A DNA stretch of 64,000 nucleotides. Source: Dermanyssus gallinae. Lineage: Eukaryota; Arthropoda; Arachnida; Mesostigmata; Dermanyssidae. This document shows positions 23,860 to 33,264 of the stretch, in pieces. A model generated the notes under the pieces. The model did no database searches, was not told the origin of the DNA, and saw only the letters and a list, made by a program, of their open reading frames with translations. A program made the translations under genes and the position numbers. The stretch covers positions 62,001 through 126,000 of the forward strand of contig QVRM01002049.1 of the NCBI GenBank assembly GCA_003439945.1, in the 5' to 3' direction. The first letter of the stretch is position 1; each line of letters begins with the position of its first letter.

Positions 23860-25860
23860 GAAGCACGATAGCTTGGAAGCGAGTGCAACCAGGCCCCGGA
23901 TCCACTAGCGGCGACCGCCCGAAGACGAGCCTTTATGGAGTCGTCAATGGCATCCGCAAGTAAGCCGCGATAGACTTCGTCGTGCAACAATGCGCTTTTA
24001 TCCGGGGCACCACTGCAAATTGCCTTTAGTTTCTCTTGTAGGCGTCGTGTGAGTTCCTTGTACTGAACAGCGCCGGCCTCTTCTAGGAGTGCGATGGCAT
24101 TGTTCTCGTGTCGAAGAAGGGAAGAGACTATCTGCTGCTACTGTAGAGTACTAGATCGTCGGCATACATAATTATTTTGACAGCTTAGTGTTGGATCTGT
24201 ATACGTGTTCGTAGCTTGGCTACCAGAAGAGAAAAAAAACAAAGGGCTAAGATTATCACCCTGAGCAAAGCCTGTTGCTTGTTCTCTGCTTAGGTGCTAC
24301 ACCATCGTCCGAGATCATCTGATTGGACTGTAGCACATCCTTCATCAACGTCAACATTCGTGCAGAAGCCTGGAATTTCGGCGAACTTGTAAGCGTCGAG
24401 CACGGTGGTAAATGAACCTATTGAAGAGCGCCGCCCAGTGTGTAGTCATTGTGGCTGCTTATTGCAAATGCTCATAACAGATACCATCTGGCCCGGGTGC
24501 TTCGTTTCTCGAGAGTTCACGCAGTGCCTCCGCCACTCCTTGGACGGTGATGTATTCGTCCAGTTAGGTTCTCCGTTGCAGATCCTCTTCTGACCAGACG
24601 GACATGAGAGTGAGCACTGTGTTGGCACCCGTGCTATGTAAAGTGAGGATTAATCTAAAGTGGACATAGAGTAAATCGCTTGCACTTGTACGTACAGATC
24701 TCTCTCCTGCAAAGTTTTGCGGAGCCACATATATGGGTTTCTTTCGGTCTTCTGGATCAGTCGGGTCTTCAGTTGTTGCTCGTATTATCCCTTGGCATTC
24801 CGCAGAGTTCGTCGGTAGATGGATCTAGTCGCTGCAATGAGAGGTCATATCTCCGGCCTTATGCGTTCCAGCACCTTTTCTTAGTAGTGAATGGCTTTTG
24901 CTTGGCTACATACCATCTTCTTTCTCTTCCCCGTTTCACATGCTCTGCGCATGCTTTGAGTGTTCGAGTGAGCAGTTCATAGTAGCTTTCTACATCTTAA
25001 TTTGCTCTTTCGGTGTCGAGTACTTCGATGGCTTCTTAAAAGCGTGTTGCATTAAAGTGATCTTGACACAGATTTAAATCTCTGCTGCAGCTCATGGCGG
25101 CTATGACCGCGATATTCAGACCAACGGGTTTAGGCGCCGCCAGGTCCACTTCTTCTCTCATTTGGTGATTTGTTCCCACAAAACACGCATTTAGTTTTGG
25201 CATATTTGTAGCAAATACATCTATAGTGAATGTACCCATTGCACGTTGACAAACTAAGGTAACTCGCCACCCAGAAGCCCAGATCCCGCAGTGTTTCAGT
25301 GAGTGCTTCGGTCCTCGCAACCGTAGGCCTGTCGAGTTTTGCGTTCATATCTCCTACAGTTACTGTGGATAGATCACGGTCTACCTTTTGCGCGCACTTT
25401 GTAACTTTCACAATAAGTGTGAACGTGTCCTCAGCTGTTGCTGGCTTTATATACATGGCAGTCAGATCCAGTCTTCGACATTACATAGTCACCTAGTTGT
25501 CTTCTGATATGAGTACTTTCATGTCTCCTAGCCGCCTATTGTAGAAGACTGACACCCCTCCACTGTGACGGCCCAAGGAGCTACATCGAGAAGCAAATTG
25601 GTGCGCTGCGTATATTTGCACCGTGGGGTTGGAAAACACTGGGTCTCCGTGAGCACTAGAAGGGAGTGCTAGTGCAAGTGAACTAGTGAACTATAAGACC
25701 TAACGATTGCTCAGGAGCTTTGAAGGTTCACTGAAGTATTCTCAGTGTGTTCGTTGGCGACCTACTGAGTTCGAGCGGGACTGTCACCATATGGTATAGC
25801 TTCGGCTTCTGTGGTGGCCGGGTGTTCTATCGTAATTCGTGGCTCGCCGCGCTTGGTCTG
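23860..25860 (-). pseudogene. second non-LTR element: endonuclease, RT and C-terminal domain
   Basis: Minus-strand order: an APE-type endonuclease relic at about 25.7-25.05 kb with GGVSVFYNRRLGDMKVLIS, TVGDMNAKLDRPTVARTEAL (the GDxNAK catalytic motif) and TIDVFATNMPKLNACFVG; then an RT relic with GFAQGDNLSPL and an intact VKIIMYADDLVLYSSS (about 24.15 kb); then ALLEEAGAVQYKELTRRLQE and ARLRAVAASGSGAWLHSLPS at 24.11-23.87 kb, a C-terminal block typical of some non-LTR polyproteins. The QGDxLSP and YADDLVLYS motifs differ from the R1-like GVPQ type next door, so this is a different lineage. Frameshifts and stops abound. Confidence 0.75.
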
Positions 25861-27060
25861 TTGGTCCAGCGCCCTTCCAGAGGGGGTGACGGGTGTTCTT
25901 GAGTACGATATTGGTAATTTTGCGGGCGTTGTGCGCAGGTTTGTAATTGGCGGATCTCAGTTCCGTTCGTGGCCCCCGGCTGGACTCTAGATTTGAACTA
26001 CGTGTTTTTTCGGCTCGCCTCCCCCTCGGTCAACCTCTTGAGCGTGAATTTTAGTCCTAAAGAATCGGTTGCCTTCCGACAGATCGCTTTTGCAACGGCG
26101 TCAGTTGCCTGTGGTATCCCTTTGCGCGAATATACGCTTCGATCGACCATACGGTGGTACCAATATTGCACTGGGATGATATCGTTATTTAGATCCTCTT
26201 TGCGGGCGATTACGGTGTCGTTTGCTTGATTGCAGTTAATTCTGGACCGAAGGACAATGACGATGGTTAGCCGCGACTCGCCGTTTTGTTCACGCACTTT
26301 TGTTGAAAACGCTGCCACCGCTTTGAGAATTTATTTATGAACTCAACGCAGTCGTCGGAGCCCCAGGTAACGTTAGTAGGGGCCACATGCTTAAGTAACA
26401 CTTTGTCAGCCTCGCTTAGCACAGAGACAATGTCAGCTTTCCTGGCGGCACGCGTGATCACGGCTACCTTCCTCGGCAACTGGTTCGGTCTGTTCTACTG
26501 AGTGGATTTGATCGAATGATCTCCCACAATTAACACGCACTTCGTCTGACGCTGGATTTGTTGTTTCTGTTGACGATGCGTTCGTGCTGGTTGGCCATCG
26601 CTTCGCTTGACGATAGCATTGGGCTGGGCTAGCCTCAATTGTGTGCATAACACTTGTCATTTCATACGGCAACGGGATATTGGCTCGGTTGCAGTTCGTC
26701 CGTTGTCTTATACATACGTCTAGTGGAACATTCGTTGGCATTGCCCGCACCGGAGAGCGATTGCTCTCCCATTGAGCTTGTACATCTACAGCACAGGCGT
26801 TCCATTCCTTTCAGGCAGTGGCTATTTGACTGCGTGATAATCACCTGGTCTTCGATCAGCTGGGAGACTTTGCCAATCGTTCGCGCCGGTTTGTCAGTCA
26901 GCTGCCCGGGAGAACATTCGAACATCTTGCCTGGTCTGTTGCTGTTGTTTTCGATCTGTCTGGCGCTATTCTGGCGTGGGTTGATATCGGCTAACTTTGG
27001 CGCGGGTTAATATCGGCTGTTCCGCTACAGAGTCTCCCGTGTCGCTTTTGTCGTGCTCGG
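25861..27060 (-). pseudogene. probable ORF1 (gag-like) region of the second non-LTR element
   Basis: The region just upstream (minus sense) of the endonuclease relic has a run of minus-strand open frames at 26925-26662, 26750-26433, 26479-26267 and 26318-25998. They contain fragments such as KADIVSVLSEADKVLLKHV, CRCTSSMGEQSLSGAG and GKVSQLIEDQVIITQS. Position and base composition fit an ORF1, but no zinc-knuckle array is clearly readable, so the assignment rests on context. Confidence 0.45.
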
Positions 27061-27137
27061 GATCACCATGAGTACCACTGCGCACCTCACTCGGGGCATC
27101 GCGTGCACTCTATATGCCAAGCCCTAGCCTGTAACGC

Positions 27138-27140
<3 letters not shown>

Positions 27141-27172
<32 letters not shown>
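27141..27172. repeat. (AT)n microsatellite
   Basis: About 16 AT units directly beside the left end of the MITE that follows. Confidence 0.9.
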
Positions 27173-27174
<2 letters not shown>

Positions 27175-27175
<1 letters not shown>

Positions 27176-27593
27176 CGGGGTGTTCTCGAACGTTTTTCGA
27201 TCGATAGTAAAAATTGTAGAGCTCGTTATAGCAAATATTTTTTTTTATGGAACATGGTCTCTAAGAAATCTTGTATTGGAATTAGAGTTAAATTACTACA
27301 ATTTGTGGCACTGGTGTTTTTGCCCGACATTGGAGCATAAAATGTGCTGTTGCGAGACAGTGTCAGTTCTCGTAGACAGGAACTAAACACACCATCGTGT
27401 TCGTCGTTTGGAAGAGAATTCGCCAAAAATGAAGTTCTTTTTTAGCCTTCACGCCCAATACCTTAAAACATATAAGATAAAAAATCATTACAAAACAAGA
27501 CTTCTTAGAGACCATGTTCCATTGGAAAAATATTTGCTTTTACGAGGTCTACAATTCTTACTATGGATTAAGAACCGTTTGGAAACACCCTTC
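27175..27593. mobile_element. MITE with ~110-bp terminal inverted repeats
   Basis: The left arm from 27178 (GGGTGTTCTCGAACGTTTTT) pairs with the complement of the right arm ending at 27590 (GGGTGTTTCCAAACGGTTCT). Both continue through ATAGTAA(A/G)AATTGTAGA, GCAAATATTTTT and ATGGAACATGGTCTCTAAGAA. The arms are about 85% alike. The interior (about 200 bp) has no coding capacity. Both ends sit next to TA-rich runs, consistent with a TA target and mobilisation by a Tc1/mariner-type enzyme. No autonomous partner is recognised in this window. Confidence 0.85.
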
Positions 27594-27699
27594 ATATATA
27601 TATATATATAAATGATGAATCTAGTTTATTATATAAATATATATATTCTTAAACTATAGGACGTAATTTCAGTCATATATATATATATATATATTATCC

Positions 27700-27959
27700 A
27701 TGCATCGAAGCAGATCTTCAAGACCTCAGTCATTCACCTCAAAGGCTTCAAACACTGATTCGAATGACTTAGAGCGTCTTCCTGTCTTTTTGGAAGAAGG
27801 AAAATCGCGCGATGCCGAGTCGAATAAAGAAATTGGGTGCTTCACCAGCGTGACTACCGCTGCGGCAAAAAAAGCCTCAGTGTTTTTAGGCCAGAAAGCT
27901 AGCGAGTTGTGTGGTGGAACTGTGCTCCTCCTGGTCAGCGCAGTGAAAAGTTTTAGTAG
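27700..27959 (+). CDS. candidate exon, unknown protein
   Basis: A plus-strand frame opens with ATG at 27700 and stays open to a donor-like AGTAG|GTATTC (intron from 27960), giving 86 codons plus two bases. It is Ser/Lys/Glu-rich early (NDLERLPVFLEEGKS) and Ala-rich later (TTAAAKKASVFLGQKASELC, then a short hydrophobic GGTVLLLVSAV). AG acceptors also lie at CAAG (27722) and CTCAG (27730), so the start may be a splice site rather than the ATG. The composition is coding-like, but no family is recognised and a minus frame is also open. Confidence 0.28.
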
Positions 27960-28314
27960 GTATTCCACCGTATATCATTCGCGTTCCCGCGCGTCTCCTT
28001 TCGTTATGTGACAAATCACGATGTACCACCACCCATTAAGCCGAATCTCCGGTGAGTCCTGAGGGGCCATCGTGTAGGATCCTATGGAGCAATTTGGCAT
28101 TCAAACCAAACAAACTACTTTCTCTTGCGATGCATGTTACCGTATGTTGCGATTACATTATCGGCATTACTGCGTTAGTTAGCTAAGTTAATCACAATCT
28201 TCACAGGAGACAGATTTTCGTCGTCCGTTGCTCTTTTGAACGTCCTTATTATTGCTACACTACACGTCTTGTTCAGCTTGCAACGTTTAGTTCGAAACTT
28301 TCAGCAAGCACACT

Positions 28315-28560
28315 CTATCCATACACACACTCGTCACGGATAGATGATTTATCACCATCTACGTCGATCAAGCAAACCTCTTCATCAAGCAACATTCGTA
28401 AGCACTTCTTGGCTCCCGCTACAAGTTGTACAAACGAACATACGCAGCCCGTGGCATTTTCGGCACATAGCATTGTGGCACCGATATCGGCTGTTGTTCG
28501 CCGTTCGCTCACACTGTTGTATGACTGTGTGTCGATTTCGCTCGAATCCGTTCCACCCCC
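28315..28560 (-). CDS. candidate terminal exon next to a SINE
   Basis: Minus strand, starting right after the SINE 3' end (ACTTTAG) and ending in TAG at 28315. The frame encodes about 80 residues with coding-like composition (TDSSEIDTQSYNSVSERRT, CAENATGCVCSFVQL, DEEVCLIDVDGDKSSIRD). An acceptor-like CGACACACAG lies inside. It sits about 400 bp downstream of the last exon of the membrane-protein gene, so it could be an alternative 3' exon of that gene, a separate gene, or a relic separated from its upstream part by the SINE. Confidence 0.3.
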   Translation of the reverse strand, partial: GGGTDSSEIDTQSYNSVSERRTTADIGATMLCAENATGCVCSFVQLVAGAKKCLRMLLDEEVCLIDVDGDKSSIRDECVYG

Positions 28561-28734
28561 TAAAGTTTTCGGGCCGACCCTCAGCCAAGATTCCACGTCC
28601 ACAGAACTGTTTTTCACATTGCTTCATAGACGGACCCCCATAAATACAAATGTGCAACGGTGAGGCTCGAACCCGCGCACCTATGTGTCTCCTCCGGTTG
28701 CGAGGCGCAGACTTAAGCCACCACGCCACCGTTC
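28560..28734 (-). mobile_element. tRNA-derived SINE, family 1, copy 3
   Basis: Minus-strand sense: GGCGTGGTGGCTTAAGTCTG (A box side), GGTTCGAGCCTC (B box) near 28675-28665, ATTTGTATTTATGGGGGTCC, TGGCTGAGGGTCGGCCCGAA and AACTTTAG at the end. It is close to copy 5 in sequence. Confidence 0.88.
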
Positions 28735-28905
28735 ACTCCCAAACGTCAATCAACAGCGCTATGATGACGCTATTATCCACCAGTTTGTGATTCGAATTCG
28801 CATTCGACTTCGTCTCAGACTCTCAGACAACACAGATGCCTGCATCTAAACAACAACAACAACAACCAGCCCAAGGCAGCAGAAACACCCAAAGAAACAA
28901 AGACA

Positions 28906-28911
28906 TTTATT
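28906..28911 (-). promoter_or_regulatory. polyadenylation signal AATAAA
   Basis: AATAAA on the minus strand, 49 nt after the TGA at 28962..28960. This is the right place to end the mRNA of the membrane-protein gene. It overlaps the TAA stop of the alternative longer tail. Confidence 0.6.
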
Positions 28912-28959
28912 ACGCATATTGTACACAGTATGCAATTACTACGTGGGTTGGCGTGGCTA

Positions 28960-29071
28960 TCACCTCGGCCGGCTTTTCGGTCGCGGAGAGTGACTGCCGG
29001 GGTGCGCTCCTTTTGTTGCACCGCGTTGACGTTCCCGCGACGCGTGTTTTACTTTCACATCTGGAGACGGA
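28960..29071 (-). CDS. exon 3 of the membrane-protein gene (basic tail)
   Basis: Acceptor GTCTTTCTGCAG just before 29071. The incoming phase-2 codon is completed by T (CG|T, Arg), then [17 protein letters not shown] and a Ser/Pro/Arg/Lys-rich end to the TGA. An upstream acceptor (GGTTTGTAG, exon from 29249) is also phase-compatible. It would read in a different frame, to the TAA at 28910, giving a 287-aa product. The shorter version is preferred for its better pyrimidine tract and the spacing to AATAAA. Confidence 0.5.
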
Positions 29072-29761
29072 CTGCAGAAAGACCGTTTGCCCTTTGCACT
29101 TCCTTGAGCTTCCGCGCTCTTTGCCGAGTCCGCGTCGACAAGTTGGCCGTCGGGCGGTGTAGCAGCGGCAGCGGCAGGCAGCAGCACCTGGACCCTTTTG
29201 GCTCTCCCCAGCCGCAGGAGAAGCCGGTGGCATGGCCACGTCGTTTGGACTACAAACCAGGATGGACAAACAGAATTATTCGGGAACGTTTAGCGTCGTT
29301 TAGACGCCGTGGCGCCAATGGTTCTGATGATAATGATGCTGATTGTGATGGTGATGATGATGATGATAGTGCTAATAACTAATTAAATATAAACTAATAT
29401 AAATATAAAGACACATTGTGTTGTAACTGTCCTGTGTATTGATATAGTTGTTGTTGCTACTGCTGCAACTGTTGCTACTGTTTGCAGTTTTTATTGCTGC
29501 TGCTGTTATTGTTTGTGTTGCTGCGGCTCGTGTTGTTCATCACATTGTTCTTCATCATCATCATCGTCATCATCATCATCATTATCAGCCGCATCCTTCT
29601 TTATGAAATAATCGGCTCAGTGAAGACATGAAGGTTCATTCGAATAGCGCAAGATTCTACAAGTTCTATAACCGTTTTTTTTTGGCTTTACTGGCTTCAG
29701 AGTTTCAACCTCTCCTACGACCGGTGCTATCATCACTTACTAGTAATCAACAATAAAGACC

Positions 29762-29792
<31 letters not shown>

Positions 29793-32700
29793 GCGAGCAC
29801 TGCCGAGTGTGCAAACGTATTGTAAATGATTAATAAATCATCACAATATTTTCTATATATATATATGTATACTTACCGCTGCGCGTTCTGTGCGTCGACT
29901 CCGCTCAGACTCGACATCAGCCGGGGTGGTTTACTTGCGGCCTTCTTTTTGTCCCAATCACACCCTTTCGCGCCATGTATGTAAAGTATGACGACAAGCT
30001 CACAGATGATCATTACGACGCTCGTGACGAGAATCACATACATCGGCACCATGTAGTGCATCGCGTAGACGACACTACAGGAAAACTTCTCGAAACACGA
30101 ATCGCCTATCATACGGCAACGGACTCCCATGCAGATAAACCGATAGCCCATTCCCAGCGTGTGCTCGCAAGAGGCCCTGTAGCAACGGACAGAAAACAAG
30201 TGTACACCATAGCTTAATGACAAGGCGTTAATGATCATAATTAGCCAATGACTTCATGCGTAACAACAACGTAACAACAAACCATACTCCGCCTTATTCG
30301 AGCGACTATGTAAGCGACAGCTTCGCTTAGCAGTGGTTAGATAGTCATCAGGGTGTTTCGTTGAGGCATTGAAATTTGATGTGGATCACTGTCTGCAGGT
30401 GAAATACATACTCCCGCCGCTAAACTGTTATGTGAGCCTGGTGTTTGATTTGTGTTTATGTGTACGGTTATGAACGAGAAAACAACTCTGTGAGGCTACT
30501 CGGCAAAGTGTTTCGCAGGGCTGTGCGCATATTACGGCATTTCTTGGGGACGAGATTGACTTAGGCGCTTGTCCTACAAATAGGCTGTGACACTGTCAAT
30601 CTTTAGCCGAAATTAACTACTGCTACTACTACTGGTGTTACTCGCAATAATTGGCATTCTAAAATCTAGTAGTGATTGTTCTCTTCGTTTTCAAAAAAGC
30701 CCTGAATCTCCTAAACTAATCCGATAGATCCCCTACTTTTTTCCCAAACATTTCCAACAGCTCTGTGAGCGTGCTGGCACTTGGTTCTTTTCGAGGGCGT
30801 CAAGCAAGCGCCTTGTACTACGTTGCGTTCGGGCCCGAGCGGCAGCCCGAGATTACATTGTTGAGCGATTTGGCAGAGCATTTGTCATTGCTCCGTTGTG
30901 TATGTGCGTCGCGGTATTGTTCGCAATGCCACCAATCAATCCAGCGAACACTAATAAAAGCGTACATCCAAGACACGTCAAGTATAGCGCAAATCAAATG
31001 CATCTCGGGCAAGGCGTGCAGGTTAATCGCCTTGTTCAGGGCCTTTACGAGGGGCAACTAAAGGGTTTGAAAACGATCTGCAATTTCTTCTCAGCAACTG
31101 GATGCGCCTGGCAGTCGACATCACCCACCTGGCGCTGGTGGCTCTAAATTCAGTAGGGGTTAATTCAAACATTTCCAGCATCCTTCCTACCTGTATCTCA
31201 ACCATCATGCCGCGCGTAGAAGCTCTCAGCATATTATTAAACAGGTCGCCAAATACTGACAACCCGCATCGACTGCCACGTATCGGGTATCGTCGTGAAG
31301 CGTATTATCAATTGAATAAAAATACAACTACAGCAGTACTCCAGAGTCTCGTAGATACCTCTATAAGCAACCGACGTTTATAACAACCAGTCATATGACC
31401 ATAACTCATTATAATTATAAAACAAACAAATAAAAAAACAGGTGACATGAACAAGACGCGCACACATAAAATAAGTCGACGGAAATCGACGGGTGTTAAT
31501 TTGTGCCAATGAAGGTGGTATGAGGTTAAGCGTGCTAATCGTTCCAAACAACGTTTTCCCCGTTGTTGTATGTGTGTGTGCCATTCTTCGATTGACCTGA
31601 CCTCTTCCCACTTACGATTATGAGGTCAATTCACACAACCAAGCGCCCCAGCTTGATAATTTCGATACTTCGTTACGCGCCAAAAGGTGCGACCGCATGT
31701 ATCGACAACAGAAAAGGCGGTGCCTAACATAGCTGCCACTTTAGTGGCAACAGTCAAGGTAGTCAAGGTAAAAACATTAAACAGCACACGAACTACGAGC
31801 GCGAGGACTACAGATTGAATATAGAATAGTGACGACATGGGGGGTCATGTTCAAATTCCTATAGGCAATCCCTCATCATTGCAAGAACAAACCTTACTAC
31901 CATGAGAGACATGATGTGTTGAGTCACACGACATGTGCAGAAGGCTAATACGAACACACAATCCTCTCCAATGCTCGCAACACGGATCCCTTCGGTCACC
32001 TTCGCTCAGAAATAAAACAGACGATACTTGGCATACGGAACAAACGGATATTGAACACTGCTTATTGTAATAACAAAATGTAGAATATCAGACGCCTCAC
32101 CAATTCCTGTGAGCTGCACGACGAAAAGGCGTACCAACAGCCGGTTCCAAAGCCAAAGACTGTTTGTTACAAGGTTCTCAGTTTGGCAGCTGGCTTGCTC
32201 CAACGCACCGCTTCCTCCTGTGCACGTGTTGTGCTATCAATTCGTACCTCTGTGCGCTTTCTAACAACAACGCGATGAATCGCAAGGCGCATAAGATCGA
32301 CCTGACCCTTTGCGCAGCCCCAGCAGCCATAAGCGTATAGGCTTAGCGCCACAGCCAAGCATCCGTTTCTGAAAACTCAAATCGAACAACGGAGCCGTAA
32401 AGATATCGTTGCCGACACCGCCAAACGACGACGTCTATTCAAAACGAATAATACCAAGGAACCCTAATGACTCCCCCCAACTGCAAACGAAACAACACAA
32501 CAACGGCTCCTTAACTCATCTTCGTCTTTGCACACAAGCCTGACTAGTGAGAGCGAATACTGCAAAGAGTAAGCGGCCCAGACGCGCTGAACGAGCTAGG
32601 AGCTGCGAGCTGGTTGCGAGAATATTGCTCAAGACATTCGCGCGGCATGAGCTCCATGACGTCGAGACGTTACCACCTCGATAGACCAAAGCCATATAGC

Positions 32701-33098
32701 CATGATTTCATCCTCGGTTAGATACATAAAGCAGTCGTCCAACGGTAACATCCATTGAGCATTGAGCAGCCAAATACGGCTGCAGTGCCGCCGTGACCAA
32801 TGCGATCAGTTCTATGAGATTCTGTGGGTACCAGTGATACCAGCGCATGATTGTTTGCGTGTCCAGACCCTACATGAAAGTGTCCGATCATCAGCACACA
32901 AGCTATTCCTCTTTATCAATCGAATGCTAAATTTTAGCATAGAGAAAGCACCGTGTGTAATGTTTACACTCGCCGACCCGAGCTTACGCATACGCCTGTG
33001 AGTAGCGCTGAGTTGTCAGGACAGGTGCCGACGACACGCTGTAACATGCTAGCCGGTTACAGAGTAGATTACGCTCTTACTTAGTAAATAGTATATAT

Positions 33099-33135
<37 letters not shown>

Positions 33136-33136
33136 G

Positions 33137-33205
<69 letters not shown>

Positions 33206-33230
33206 TATATATATATATATATATATATAA

Positions 33231-33264
<34 letters not shown>

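Noticed and set aside
22101..27060. One single full-length R1 element
   Set aside because: Two incompatible RT motif sets (GVPQ/AYD and QGD/YADD) occur in the same interval, so at least two elements are present.
28385..28729. 114-codon minus ORF
   Set aside because: Its first half is the SINE copy read in an arbitrary frame; similar frames appear in other copies (for example at 50.1 kb).
30818..32358. Gustatory-receptor-like gene
   Set aside because: Hydrophobic pieces suggested a chemoreceptor, but no TYxxxxxQF end motif is present and the frames do not join in phase. Kept only as an observation.
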